Shown here one piece after another: positions 17,171-26,352 of a DNA stretch of 64,000 bases. This DNA is from Ardenticatenaceae bacterium (GTDB lineage: Bacteria; Chloroflexota; Anaerolineae; Promineifilales; Promineifilaceae). Every line of letters begins with the position of its first letter. The stretch's first letter is position 1. The translations under genes and the position numbers were made by a program. The notes under the pieces are model-generated. The model was not told the origin of the DNA. It did not search any database and worked only from the letters and a program-made list of their open reading frames with translations. The DNA is taken from positions 682,001-746,000 of the forward strand of contig JACKCB010000002.1 of NCBI GenBank assembly GCA_020634235.1. Reading direction: 5' to 3'.

Positions 17171-17718
17171 GCCTGGCCATCACCCTGCGCCCACTCACCC
17201 CAGCCCAGGCCCGCGAGGTGGTTTGTTGGCGCTATGACCCACCCTACGACATCTACAACATCGTGCCCAACGGGCTAGATGAAGCCGATATCGCCAGAGA
17301 AGTGGCCCTTCTCCTGGACCCGGCCACCCGCGCCCACGCCCTGCTCGACCCGGCCGGGAGACTGCTCGGCCTGGCCACCTTCGGCAGCGATGGCCAGGTG
17401 CCCGGGGGTGACTACCCGGCCGGGGCGCTGGACATGGGCATCAGCCTGCGCCCCGACCTGACCGGCCGGCAGTTGGGCCGCCACTTCCTGCAAGCCATGG
17501 TCGACTTTGCCAGCGCCCACTGCCCCGCGCCAGCCCTGCGCGTGACCATAGCCGAGTTCAACCGGCGCGCCCTGCGTCTGGTGCAAAGCGCCGGCTTCCA
17601 GCCTGTGGCCACGTTCACCGGCCGCCAACCACCCCACCGCCGCTACGTCATCCTGCTGCGCCCTGACCCCACCCGCCAGCCAGAATCTCCAGCCCAAGGA
17701 GTCCCTCATGGAAATTGA
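17167..17718 (+). CDS. GNAT-family N-acetyltransferase
   Basis: The 183-residue protein fits the GNAT fold. There is a central ALDMGISLRPDLTGRQLGRHFL segment (about residues 88-109) containing the acetyl-CoA-binding pattern, then RVTIAEFNRRALRLVQSAGF (about 124-143), the usual beta5-alpha4 end of the domain. It probably acetylates a small molecule or protein amine. Its ATG overlaps the SDR stop codon (ATGA), and its end overlaps the next gene by 11 bases, showing a tight operon of SDR, GNAT and MBL hydrolase. Confidence 0.82.
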   Translation: MSLAITLRPLTPAQAREVVCWRYDPPYDIYNIVPNGLDEADIAREVALLLDPATRAHALLDPAGRLLGLATFGSDGQVPGGDYPAGALDMGISLRPDLTGRQLGRHFLQAMVDFASAHCPAPALRVTIAEFNRRALRLVQSAGFQPVATFTGRQPPHRRYVILLRPDPTRQPESPAQGVPHGN

Positions 17719-18559
17719 ATTCCTGGGCACCGGTGGTGCCATCACCATTCCCCGGCCGGGCTGCACCTGCAACCTGTGCCACGAAGCCCGGACCAAGGGC
17801 ATCCCCTACAGCCGCAGCGGCCCCAGCCTCTTCGTCCACGGTCCCAACGTCCTCATCGACACCCCCGAAGAGATCAAAGAGCAGCTCAACCGCGCCGGGT
17901 TGGGACCTATCGACGCCTGTTTCTACTCCCACTGGCACCCCGACCACACCATGGGGCGGCGCGTGTGGGAGATGAACCAGGATTGGCGCCAATGGCCCCC
18001 CCGCAATCACACCACCGATATCTACCTGCCCCAGCAAGTAGCCGCCGATTTCCAGGCGCGGCTGGGTCTAGAGGAACATTTCGCGTATATGGCCAGCCAC
18101 CGGCTGGTACGGCTGCACCAGGTAGCCGATGGCGCGTCAGTCAGCCTCAACCAGACCAGCATCACCCCCATACGCCTCAGCGAGGATTACGTCTACGCCT
18201 TCCTGTTCGAAACGGAAAGCCAACGACTGCTGGTGGCCCCCGATGAACTGTACGGCTGGCAGCCCCCCGGCCGGGTGCAAAACCTCGACCTCGCCATCCT
18301 ACCCATGGGCATCCTGGAATTCGACGTCTGGAGCGGTGCGCGGCGCATCCCCGCCGAACACCCCGTCCTGCGGCGCGAAGCCACCTTCCGCCAGACCCTG
18401 GCCATCATCCACCAGCTCAACGCCCGCCAGGTTTACCTTACCCACATCGAAGAGCCGGACCAGATGGGCTACAGCGACCTGCTGCGCCTGGAAGAAAAGC
18501 TCCAGGCCGCAGGCTACCCCATCCGCTTCGCCTACGATGGCCTGCGCGTCACCCTCTAG
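17708..18559 (+). CDS. Metallo-beta-lactamase-fold hydrolase, PhnP-like
   Basis: The 283-residue protein opens with FLGTGGAITIP, followed by a cysteine pair (CTCNLC, residues 18-23) and SHWHPDHTMG (HxHxDH metal site, about 76-84). A late TxxTHIEEPDQ-like His region is near 240. The N-terminal cysteines with the MBL fold recall PhnP-type cyclic phosphodiesterases, which bind an extra zinc with cysteines. It probably hydrolyses a cyclic or linear phosphodiester in the cytoplasm; a role in phosphonate use is not supported because no phn genes are nearby. It overlaps the upstream GNAT gene by 11 bases. Confidence 0.82.
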   Translation: MEIEFLGTGGAITIPRPGCTCNLCHEARTKGIPYSRSGPSLFVHGPNVLIDTPEEIKEQLNRAGLGPIDACFYSHWHPDHTMGRRVWEMNQDWRQWPPRNHTTDIYLPQQVAADFQARLGLEEHFAYMASHRLVRLHQVADGASVSLNQTSITPIRLSEDYVYAFLFETESQRLLVAPDELYGWQPPGRVQNLDLAILPMGILEFDVWSGARRIPAEHPVLRREATFRQTLAIIHQLNARQVYLTHIEEPDQMGYSDLLRLEEKLQAAGYPIRFAYDGLRVTL

Positions 18560-18601
18560 CCAGCAGACACGCCACAAACCCAGCCACAAAAGGGAAAGCC
18601 C

Positions 18602-19384
18602 ATGGAAACAACACTCCCCGTCACACTGCAAGAAATCACCAACGACAACCTGCGCCAAATCCTGAAGCTAGACGTCGCCGCAGCGCAGCAGCACTTCGTG
18701 GCCAGCAACGCCGTCTCCCTGGCCCAGGCCCATTTTGAACCCTACGCCTGGTACCGGGCCATCTACGCCGCCGATACGCCAGTGGGCTTTGTCATGCTCT
18801 ATGACCAGCCTTACAGGGCCGCCTACTACCTCTGGCGGCTGATGGTCGACGCCCGCTACCAGGGGCGCGGCTACGGGCACCAGGCCGTGCAGCAGGTAAT
18901 CGACTACGTGCGCACCCGGCCGGGGGCCACCCAACTCAGAGTCAGCTACATCCCCGGCCCCGGCAGCCCCCAAAGCTTCTACCACAAGCTTGGCTTCGCC
19001 GAAACCGGCGAAGTCGAGGACGGGGAAACCGTCATGGCCCTACACCTGACCTATCCCCCCGGCCAGGAACCAGCCCCCGCACTGGGCAAGCCCCTCACCC
19101 ACGTCGTCCTCTTCAGGCTGCAAGACCCCAGCGAGGCCGTCATCAACGAGACAATCCGCCAGTTAAGCAGCCTCCCCGGCCGGGTGCCCACCCTGCGCCA
19201 CCTGGAAGTCGGCCGTAACATCGTCCCCTCCGACCGCGCCTACGACCTCGCCCTCATCACCCGCTTCGACGACCTGGCCGGCATGGAAGCCTACCAGGCG
19301 CATCCCGCCCACCAACAGGTGCTGGCCTATATGCGCACCGTCATCGCCAGCGCCGCCGCCGCCGACTACGAAAGCCAACCCTGA
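18602..19384 (+). CDS. GNAT acetyltransferase fused to a Dabb (alpha/beta barrel) domain
   Basis: Of the 260 residues, the first ~145 form a GNAT domain (WRLMVDARYQGRGYGHQAV is the acetyl-CoA loop at about 80-98, and SFYHKLGF is near 130). Residues ~160-258 form a Dabb/stress-responsive dimeric barrel (THVVLFRLQDP start and MEAYQAHPAHQ helix). The GNAT part resembles diamine/spermidine acetyltransferases. The Dabb part often forms homodimers that bind small hydrophobic or polyketide-like ligands. I do not know this fusion as a common arrangement. The gene follows the MBL gene by 42 bases on the same strand. Confidence 0.8.
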   Translation: METTLPVTLQEITNDNLRQILKLDVAAAQQHFVASNAVSLAQAHFEPYAWYRAIYAADTPVGFVMLYDQPYRAAYYLWRLMVDARYQGRGYGHQAVQQVIDYVRTRPGATQLRVSYIPGPGSPQSFYHKLGFAETGEVEDGETVMALHLTYPPGQEPAPALGKPLTHVVLFRLQDPSEAVINETIRQLSSLPGRVPTLRHLEVGRNIVPSDRAYDLALITRFDDLAGMEAYQAHPAHQQVLAYMRTVIASAAAADYESQP

Positions 19385-19515
19385 GCCGCAGCCCAAGGCT
19401 GCCGCTCCCCATCTAAACCGTCTCACCTGACTGCCATGACGTTTGTCAGACGCATTTGTGAATTCTGTCACTAATCATTCCGCCCGCGTCCAGCTACACT
19501 ATTAGCAGATGCAGA

Positions 19516-19596
19516 CGGTTACTCACCCGTAACCGTTCCAACCCAACCGGGTTCCCCCAGGGATACGCAGACAGCCGGCCTGGTCCCCAGGGGCTG
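19516..19596 (+). promoter_or_regulatory. Structured leader upstream of fdhA (riboswitch candidate)
   Basis: Three consecutive hairpins lie 57-137 bases before the fdhA start. The first is CGGTTAC/GTAACCG with a 6-base loop (19516-19535). The second is AACCC/GGGTT with a 4-base loop (19540-19553). The third is a 10-bp stem of CAGCC and CCTGG paired with CCAGG and GGCTG (19572-19596). Genes for molybdopterin enzymes are sometimes controlled by Moco-sensing RNAs, but I could not match this to the known consensus. Confidence 0.35.
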
Positions 19597-19652
19597 AACG
19601 CACACATCCATGCCTGGCCACACCACTGCACAAGTCAGATCTGAGGAAAGCA

Positions 19653-21761
19653 ATGCTAGAGGCCGACAAAATCATTCATACCACCTGCCCATATTGCGGT
19701 GTTGGCTGCCAGCTAGACCTGCACATCAAGGACGGGCTAATTTTTCGCGCTGATGGCCGCCGGGACAACAACGTCAACCACGGCAACCTATGTGTCAAAG
19801 GGCGCTTTGGCTTCGACTTTGTCCACGCCCCCGACCGGCTAACTGAGCCGCTGCTGCGCGTTAGCGCCAACGGCCAGGCCACGTTCACATCCATTGGCTG
19901 GGACGAAGCCCTGGACACGGTAGCCCTGCGCCTGCGCCAGATCCGGGCCGAATATGGCCCAGACAGCATCGCCGTGCTGACCTCGGCCAAGTGCACCAAC
20001 GAAGAAAACTACCTGCTGCAAAAAATGGCGCGAGCGGTCATCGGTACCAACTCCGTAGACCACTGCGCCCGTCTCTGACACAGCAGCAGCGTGGCCGGTC
20101 TGGCCGCAACCGTTGGTTCAGGGGCAATGACCAATTCCATCAGCGACATCACCGCCGCCGACGTGCTGTTGGTGACCGGTTCCAACACCACCGAAGCCCA
20201 TCCCGTGCTGAGCCTGCAAATGAAAGCCGCCGTGCGCCAGCATGGGGCCAAACTCATCCTGATTGACCCGCGCCGCATTGAACTGGCCGATTTTGCCTAC
20301 CTGCACTTGCGGCAAAAGCCGGGCAGCGATGTGGCCCTCATCAACGCCCTGGCCCACGTCATCATCCGCGATGGGCTGGTGAACGAAGCATTTGTAGCCG
20401 AGCGGGTAGAGGGGCTGGAAGCACTGGCGCAGGCCGTGGCAGATTGGACCCCGGAGCGGGCCGCAGCCATTTCCGGCGTCCCGGCCGGGCAAATCATCCA
20501 GGCCGCCCACCTCTACGCCCAGGCCCATGCCGCCGCCATCTTCTGGGCCATGGGCATCACCCAGCACACCACCGGCACCGACAACGTCAAGGCCCTTTCC
20601 AACCTGGCTCTGCTCACCGGCCACATCGGCCGGCCGGGCACCGGTCTCAACCCGCTGCGGGGCCAGAACAACGTCCAGGGCGCGTGTGACATGGGTGGCC
20701 TGGTGAACGTCTTCCCCGGCTACCAGCCCGTCACCAGCGACGAGGCGCGGCGCAAATTTGCCGCCGGCTGGGGCATACCTTACGAATTCCTCAGCCCCAA
20801 CGTAGGGCTTACGGTAACCGAGATCATGCACAGCGTGCTCTCCGGCCGGGTAAAGGCCATCTACATCATGGGCGAAAACCCCATGTTGTCCGACCCCAAC
20901 CTGAGCCACGTACGCCAGGCATTGGCCCAGGTCCCCTTCCTGGTCGTGCAAGACATCTTCCTCAACGAGACGGCCGAAATGGCCCACGTAGTCCTGCCAG
21001 CCGCCAGCTTTGCCGAGAAAACGGGCACCTTCACCAGCACCGAGCGGCGCGTGCACCTGGTGCGGCCCGCCCTACCGCTGCCCGGCATGGCCCGGCCAGA
21101 CTGGCAGATCATCACCGATGTGGCCAACCGGCTGGGGGCCAACTGGCACTACAACAGCCCTTCCGATATCTTCAGCGAGATGGCCCCCCTCACGCCGCAG
21201 TACGCCGGCATCAACTACCAACGGCTGGCCCAGGGCGGCCTGCAATGGCCCTGCCCCACCCCCGATCATCCTGGCACGCCCATCTTGCACGTGGGCAAGT
21301 TTGCCCGCGGCAAGGGGCTTCTCTGCCCCGTAGAATTCAAGCCACCGGCCGAGGAAGCGGACGAAACCTACCCCTTCATTCTCAGCACCGGGCGCATTCT
21401 GTTCCACTGGCATGGCGGCACCATGTCCCGCCGTTCGGCCGGGCTGGACACCATCGCCCCCGCCGCCGAGGTCGAGATCAACCCGGCCGATGCCGCCCAA
21501 TATGCCATCGCCGATGGCCAACTGATCACGGTCAGTTCGCGCCGCGGCAGCGTCACTGCCGCCGCCAAGATCACCCGCCGCTCCCCGGCCGGGACCATCT
21601 TCATGACCTTCCATTTCGCCGAAGCGGCCACCAACCTGCTCACCATCGACGCCGTCGACCCCACCGCCAAGATCCCCGAATACAAAGTCTGTGCGGTGCG
21701 CCTGGAGCCGCTAACCGGCCGCCCCAGCGTCGACGAGCTAAACCCACCGCCGGCCGAATAA
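19653..21761 (+). CDS. fdhA: Formate dehydrogenase catalytic subunit, selenoprotein (UGA = Sec142)
   Basis: The 702-residue molybdopterin enzyme oxidises formate to CO2. A 4Fe-4S site is at the N-terminus (Cys12, Cys15, Cys19 and Cys47). The reading frame contains one TGA at 20076-20078, in the context CARL-U-HSSSVAGL, exactly where formate dehydrogenases carry the catalytic Sec or Cys ligand of Mo/W. A SECIS hairpin closely resembling that of E. coli fdhF follows. Conserved downstream blocks include GSNTTEAHP, KPGSDVALINAL, GRPGTGLNPLRGQNNVQGACDMG and NPMLSDPN. The length matches the FdhF-like cytoplasmic enzymes. It heads an operon with focA and two NADH-dehydrogenase-like subunits, so the electrons probably go to NAD. 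A Sec-decoding system must exist elsewhere in the genome. Confidence 0.95.
20091..20107 (+). promoter_or_regulatory. SECIS element of fdhA
   Basis: A 6-bp stem GTGGCC/GGCCGC (one G-U pair) carries the apical loop GGTCT. Its loop starts 19 bases after the UGA. The apical GGUCU sequence is the same as in the E. coli fdhF element bound by SelB, and the spacing is in the normal range. Confidence 0.85.
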
Positions 21762-21839
21762 CCACAATGCCTGTCTACCTGGCAAACACCACAAGGCCAG
21801 TAACCGGTAACAAACCACACTCTAGGAGATTCATAAACA

Positions 21840-22736
21840 ATGGAAAGCGGTTTTTCACTTGATGCTTTGGTTCCGCGCGAGATGGCCAACAAAGCCGAGA
21901 CAGTCGGCGTGGCCAAGGCTACTTTAGGCCCCCTGCGCATGCTGGCCCTGGCCGTGCTGGCCGGGGCGTTCATCGCCCTGGGCGCCATCTTTGCCACCAC
22001 AGCCACCGCCGGCACCAGCGGCGAAATCCCCTTTGGCCTGGCCAAACTGGTGGGCGGCCTCGTCTTCTGCCTGGGCCTTATTCTGGTCGTGGGCGCCGGG
22101 GCCGAACTGTTCACCGGCAACAACCTGATTGTCATGGGCTGGGCCGGGCGCAAAGTCACCACCCGCCAACTACTGTACAACTGGGTTATTGTCTACTTCG
22201 GCAACTTCATCGGGGCCATTTTCACCGCCCTGATGCTCTTCTACAGCCGCCAATACACCTTTGGCGGCGGGGCCATCGGCGTCAATGCCCTGAACATTGC
22301 CAACGGCAAAGTGAATCTCGATTTCGTGCAGGCCATCATCCTGGGCATCTTCTGCAACGCCCTGGTCTGCCTGGCCGTCTGGCTGTGCATTGGGGCACGC
22401 AGCGCCACCGACAAAATCCTGGCCATCATCTTTCCCATCACCGCCTTCGTGGCCGCCGGCTTTGAACACAGTGTGGCCAATATGTATTTCATTCCCGTCG
22501 GCCTGTTCATCAAGTCGGACAGCGCATTCATGGCCCAGGCCGGGCTGGATGTGGCCAATTACGCCAACCTGACCTGGGGCAACTTCTTCCTGCACAACTT
22601 GCTGCCGGTAACCATTGGCAACATCATTGGTGGCGCGGTCATGGTGGGCCTGGTTTACTGGTTCATCTACCTGCGGCCCACCTGGACCGGGCACGGCATC
22701 GACAAGCCGGAACCGGAAACAGTCATGGCTAAGTAA
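21840..22736 (+). CDS. focA: Formate/nitrite transporter family channel
   Basis: This 298-residue integral membrane protein has six hydrophobic spans and the FNT family signature: LFTGNNLIV (first broken-helix region, about residues 88-96), GNFIGA, CNALVCLAVW (about 176-185), and FEHSVANMYFIP (about 209-220) containing the central-pore His. FocA channels pass formate in a pH-dependent way. Placed between fdhA and the NADH-oxidoreductase-like subunits, it most likely imports formate for oxidation or exports formate made by CO2 reduction. Confidence 0.95.
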   Translation: MESGFSLDALVPREMANKAETVGVAKATLGPLRMLALAVLAGAFIALGAIFATTATAGTSGEIPFGLAKLVGGLVFCLGLILVVGAGAELFTGNNLIVMGWAGRKVTTRQLLYNWVIVYFGNFIGAIFTALMLFYSRQYTFGGGAIGVNALNIANGKVNLDFVQAIILGIFCNALVCLAVWLCIGARSATDKILAIIFPITAFVAAGFEHSVANMYFIPVGLFIKSDSAFMAQAGLDVANYANLTWGNFFLHNLLPVTIGNIIGGAVMVGLVYWFIYLRPTWTGHGIDKPEPETVMAK

Positions 22737-22742
22737 GATATT

Positions 22743-24485
22743 ATGCTCGCGCCTACCACCGATCCCACCCTTGATCTGACACGCCTGGCGCCGGTGCTGG
22801 AACGCTTTGCCGGCGGCGGGCGCACCCAACTTTTGCCCGCTCTGCTGGCGGCGCAGAAGATCTACGGCTACCTGCCGGAGCCGGTGGCGGCCGCCATCGG
22901 CCAGGCCCTGGAGGTGCCGCTGGCCGAGGTGCATGGGGTGATCGGCTTCTACACCATGCTCTACACCGCGCCCACCGGCCGGGAGATCATCCGCATTTGC
23001 ACCAGCCCGCGCTGTGTTCAATTGGGCGGCCACCAGGTGCTGCAAGCGGTGTGCGACTACCTGGGCGTGGCCCCCGGCGAAACCACGCCGGACGGGGCCT
23101 ACATGGTGGAAGCCGTGCCCTGCCTCTGCCTGTGCGACAGCGCCCCGGCCGGGTTGGTAGACGAAACTCCCGTGGGCCACCTGACGCCGGACAACCCGGC
23201 CGGGTGGCTGCACCAACCCCAACCGCTGCCCCTGGGCATCGTCGGCGGCGAACCCCGCTGGCTCAGCGCCCGCTGCGGCCAGATGGCTCCCACCGACCTG
23301 GACGAGTTCCAGGCCCAACACGGCTTCCAGGCCCTGCGCCAGGCCCTCAGCAGCATGACCCCGGCCGGGGTCATCGAGGCGGTGAAAGCGTCGGGCCTGG
23401 TGGGGCGCGGCGGAGCCGCCTTCCCTACCGGGCTAAAATGGGAACTGGCGGCCAACACCCCGGCCGGGCCGCGCTACGTCGTCTGCAACGCCGACGAGTC
23501 AGAACCCGGCACCTTCAAAGACCGCGTACTCATGGAAGGCGATCCCTTCGCCATCCTGGAGGGCATGGCCCTCACCGGCTACGCCATTGGGGCCGCATAC
23601 GGCTACATCTACATCCGCGGCGAATATCCGCGCGCCCAGGCCGTGGTGCAAGAGGCCATCGACCGCGCCCGCGCCGCCGGCTTCCTGGGTGATCACATCC
23701 TGGGCAGCAACTTCAGCTTCGACGTGGTGCTGCGCTCCGGGGCCGGGGCCTACATCTGCGGCGAGGAGACGGCTTTGTTCGAATCCATCGAGGGCAAACG
23801 CGGTTTTCCCCGGCTAAAGCCCCCGTTCCCCACCACCCACGGCCTCTTCAACCGGCCCACAGTCATCAACAACGTGGAGACGCTGTGTGCCGTGCCGGAG
23901 ATTGTGCGCCGCGGGCCGGCTGCCTACCGGGCCATTGGCACCGCCGCATCTCCCGGCCCCAAGCTGTTTTGCCTGAGTGGCGACGTGGCCCGGCCGGGGG
24001 TGTACGAAGCTCCCTTTGGCATTCGCCTGGGCGACCTGATCACGATGGCCGGCGGGCCGGTGGGCGACATCCAGGCCATCTTGCTGGGCGGCGCGGCCGG
24101 GGCTTTTGCCGGACCAGAGCAGTTGGACCTGCCCATGAGCTTTGAGGGGCTGCGGGCAGCCGGGCTGCCGCTAGGTTCCGGCGTGGTCATGGTCATTAAC
24201 CAGAACCACGACCTGCGGCAGACGCTGTTGAGCCTGGCCGAGTTCTTTGCCCACGAGTCGTGCGGCAAATGTTACCCCTGCCAGTTGGGCACGCAGCGGC
24301 AGTTGGAAATTATGCGCCGCGTGGCCTCCGGCCGGGTCACCGCCGGCGAGGTTACCGCCCTGGCCGACGTCGGTTTTACCATGACCAACGCTTCGCTTTG
24401 CGGCCTGGGCGCAACGGCGGGCATGGCCATCCTTTCGGCCCTGGACCGGTGGCCGGCCCTCTTTGAAGCAGCGGAGGCGCTATGA
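22743..24485 (+). CDS. NuoE-NuoF fusion, NAD(P)-reducing subunit of the formate dehydrogenase
   Basis: The 580 residues combine two normally separate subunits. Residues 1-165 are NuoE/HndA-like: GFYTMLY is followed by a 2Fe-2S cysteine set (CTSPRC near 86-91 and CLCLC near 128). Residues ~190-580 are NuoF/HndC-like: a VGRGGAAFPTGLKW FMN/NAD loop near 220, NADESEPGTFKDR near 250, a GAGAYICGEETAL stretch near 335, and the 4Fe-4S set ESCGKCYPCQ near 503-512 with a late Cys in LCGLGATA. It should pass electrons from formate dehydrogenase to NAD(P). The stop overlaps the next start by four bases (ATGA), and it begins 6 bases after focA. Confidence 0.93.
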   Translation: MLAPTTDPTLDLTRLAPVLERFAGGGRTQLLPALLAAQKIYGYLPEPVAAAIGQALEVPLAEVHGVIGFYTMLYTAPTGREIIRICTSPRCVQLGGHQVLQAVCDYLGVAPGETTPDGAYMVEAVPCLCLCDSAPAGLVDETPVGHLTPDNPAGWLHQPQPLPLGIVGGEPRWLSARCGQMAPTDLDEFQAQHGFQALRQALSSMTPAGVIEAVKASGLVGRGGAAFPTGLKWELAANTPAGPRYVVCNADESEPGTFKDRVLMEGDPFAILEGMALTGYAIGAAYGYIYIRGEYPRAQAVVQEAIDRARAAGFLGDHILGSNFSFDVVLRSGAGAYICGEETALFESIEGKRGFPRLKPPFPTTHGLFNRPTVINNVETLCAVPEIVRRGPAAYRAIGTAASPGPKLFCLSGDVARPGVYEAPFGIRLGDLITMAGGPVGDIQAILLGGAAGAFAGPEQLDLPMSFEGLRAAGLPLGSGVVMVINQNHDLRQTLLSLAEFFAHESCGKCYPCQLGTQRQLEIMRRVASGRVTAGEVTALADVGFTMTNASLCGLGATAGMAILSALDRWPALFEAAEAL

Positions 24486-25195
24486 CCGACGAATTCCCGC
24501 GCCCGATGATTGAACTGACAATTGACGACGTGCCGGTGCGCGTGCCCGCTGGCAGCACGCTGCTAGATGCGGCGCGCCTGGCCGGGCCAGACGTGCCGGT
24601 GCTGTGCTATTCTGACCACACGCATGCCAACGGCTTGTGCCGCTTGTGCGTGGTGGAGGTGGCGGGACGGCGCGGGCTGTATGCGGCCTGTGTCACTGAG
24701 GCGCAGGCGGGCATGGTGGTGCACACGCGCTCGCCCAATGTGGTCCGGGCCAGGCGCACCATCCTGGAGATGCTGGATGCCAGCGTGGACCTATCTGAAA
24801 GCCCGGAGCTGCAAGCGCTGCTGCACGAGTATGAGGCCGAGCCGGCCCGCTTTGTTGGGGCCGAGCTGCGCCAGCCGCCGCTGCTGGACGACAACCCATT
24901 TTACGTTCGCGACTACGCCAAATGTGTGCTATGCTGGCGTTGTGTGCAGGTTTGCGCCGAAGATGCGCAGTTCACGTTTGCCCTGAATTTTGGCCAGCGT
25001 GGCTTTCACACCCAGATTGATACGTTTTTTGGCCGGCCAATGACCGAAACGACTTGCGTGTTTTGCGGCCAATGTGTGGGCACCTGTCCCACCGGTGCGC
25101 TGCGAGGCAAGCGGGAGTTCCTGCTAGCGCAGGGGGTCCCGGCCGGGGAGGTGCTGGCGCTCACCCGCCGGCGAAAGGATAAGAAGAAGGGATAA
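24482..25195 (+). CDS. HoxU/NuoG-like iron-sulfur electron transfer subunit
   Basis: The 237-residue protein has an N-terminal plant-type 2Fe-2S domain (Cys set around 42-57, CYSDHTHANGLCRLC). A His/Cys region follows, then a pair of 4Fe-4S sites: CVLCWRCVQVC near 147-157 and CVFCGQCVGTCPTGA near 192-206. It resembles the N-terminal part of NuoG and HoxU/FdhB-type subunits and would carry electrons between FdhA and the NuoEF-like subunit. The ATG overlaps the previous stop (ATGA). The C-terminal Lys/Arg-rich tail (RRRKDKKKG) is unusual but short. A protein of unknown function follows about 95 bases later. Confidence 0.93.
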   Translation: MTDEFPRPMIELTIDDVPVRVPAGSTLLDAARLAGPDVPVLCYSDHTHANGLCRLCVVEVAGRRGLYAACVTEAQAGMVVHTRSPNVVRARRTILEMLDASVDLSESPELQALLHEYEAEPARFVGAELRQPPLLDDNPFYVRDYAKCVLCWRCVQVCAEDAQFTFALNFGQRGFHTQIDTFFGRPMTETTCVFCGQCVGTCPTGALRGKREFLLAQGVPAGEVLALTRRRKDKKKG

Positions 25196-25289
25196 AGGAG
25201 CAGGCATTTGACCATTGTCCCCCCACTGGGACTCGAAACACCGCCCCGGCCGGGGCCTGTTTCGGGTCCCACTTTTTGTGGAACGACTC

Positions 25290-26015
25290 ATGAAGGCTAG
25301 AGAAACCGCGTCTATGTTGGTGGAGATGCACCCCGGCCGGGTGGGGCGGCGCCAGCAGGTTGAAGCAGCGCCCCTGGACCCCGGTCTGCGGCAACTGCGC
25401 GCCTGGCAGGCGCAGCGGCTGGCCCTGACCCATGCCGACCTGCTCCAACATCCGCGTTACCGCCGGGCCTGCGAATTCTTCCTTAGCGACATTTACGCCC
25501 CGCGCAATTTGAGCCAGCGCGACCATGACCTGGAAACCGTCTACAACACCATTGGCAGCGTGATGCCCCCCAGCATGGTGGATACGCTGCGCCAGCTTGT
25601 GGCGCTAAACACGCTAACCAGCAAACTAGATGACCTGCTGCTGGCCGTTCTGGTGAGCGACTTAGGCATGACCGACCGGTTAACGGCGGCCATGTATGCC
25701 GAAGCATACCGGCGCTGTGACAACTATGAACAGCGCAGGCAGCAGATTGAACTGATTGTGGCCGTGGGCAAGGGGGTGGAGTACCTGGTGCACCGGCCAC
25801 TGGTGGGCACCACATTGCGCCTGGCCCGCAAACCGGCAGAATGGGCCGGCTGGGCCGACCTGCAAGATTTTTTGGAGCGCGGTTTTGCCGCCTTTAGGCA
25901 AATGGAGCGGGCCGAAGCTTTCTTGCGCACAATTGAACTGCGGGAAATGCACATCCTGGACCGCATCTATGAGCGGGACCCGGACCCTTTTCGGGGGGAT
26001 GTGCCGCCGGAGTAA
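25290..26015 (+). CDS. Conserved hypothetical protein after the formate dehydrogenase operon
   Basis: The 241-residue, mostly helical cytoplasmic protein shows a block of conserved appearance, FFLSDIYAPRNLSQRD (about residues 60-75), and several Glu/His residues (YEQRRQQIELI near 150; LREMHILDRIYERDPDPF near the end) that could bind metal in a helical bundle. I do not know a function. It lies about 95 bases after the Fe-S subunit on the same strand and may belong to the fdh operon. The ATG at 25290 is used; an in-frame TTG at 25215 with AAGGAG 14 bases upstream is an alternative start adding 25 residues. Confidence 0.6.
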   Translation: MKARETASMLVEMHPGRVGRRQQVEAAPLDPGLRQLRAWQAQRLALTHADLLQHPRYRRACEFFLSDIYAPRNLSQRDHDLETVYNTIGSVMPPSMVDTLRQLVALNTLTSKLDDLLLAVLVSDLGMTDRLTAAMYAEAYRRCDNYEQRRQQIELIVAVGKGVEYLVHRPLVGTTLRLARKPAEWAGWADLQDFLERGFAAFRQMERAEAFLRTIELREMHILDRIYERDPDPFRGDVPPE

Positions 26016-26352
26016 CCGTTGTTCCACACCGGCCACATCAGCTTACGCGCCAGCTCGGGGATCAGCAGCAGGAAGTCTAGGGGAGACTGGTGGGTGTGGT
26101 GGGGCTGGCTCGCACCCCGGCCGGGGGCGTTATGACATTCCTCCCCCGAATGCCTGTAGTATGTCACTACACCTGAAAACCCGTTTTTGCGATACTGATA
26201 GTGGTTAAATAGTCACTCGTTTGCTTGCGTATTTGCGCCCCGTGCAGTACGCAATCTCTTTTTACATGGAGTCAATTCCCCGCGATAGCCTACAGGATCC
26301 CACTACTTCCTACTTGCGCTTCGTGGACCATCATTTCTAGGAGGTACTTCGC
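26016..26352. other. Spacer before the oxoacid oxidoreductase operon
   Basis: No gene was found in these 337 bases. They contain one CCCGGCCGGG palindrome near 26118, the inverted repeat at 26225-26254 and the AGGAGG ribosome-binding site (26339-26344) of the ferredoxin gene. The stretch from about 26170 is clearly more AT-rich than the coding sequences, as expected for a promoter region, but I cannot choose a -35/-10 pair. Confidence 0.5.
26225..26254 (+). promoter_or_regulatory. Inverted repeat with following T-tract upstream of the kor operon
   Basis: TTGCGTA and TACGCAA form a perfect 7-bp inverted repeat around a 16-base spacer, followed by TCTCTTTTT. It could be the terminator of the preceding transcript, an attenuator or an operator for the oxoacid oxidoreductase genes that begin 98 bases downstream. 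The sequence alone does not decide. Confidence 0.35.

Noticed and set aside
19385..19652. A confident Moco riboswitch call before fdhA
   Set aside because: Hairpins are present but I could not match the conserved Moco consensus, so it is only listed as a structured leader.
25215..25289. Longer N-terminus of the hypothetical protein after the formate operon
   Set aside because: The TTG start at 25215 has an AAGGAG site at 14 bases, too far to be convincing, and the added residues have no conserved character; ATG 25290 is used.
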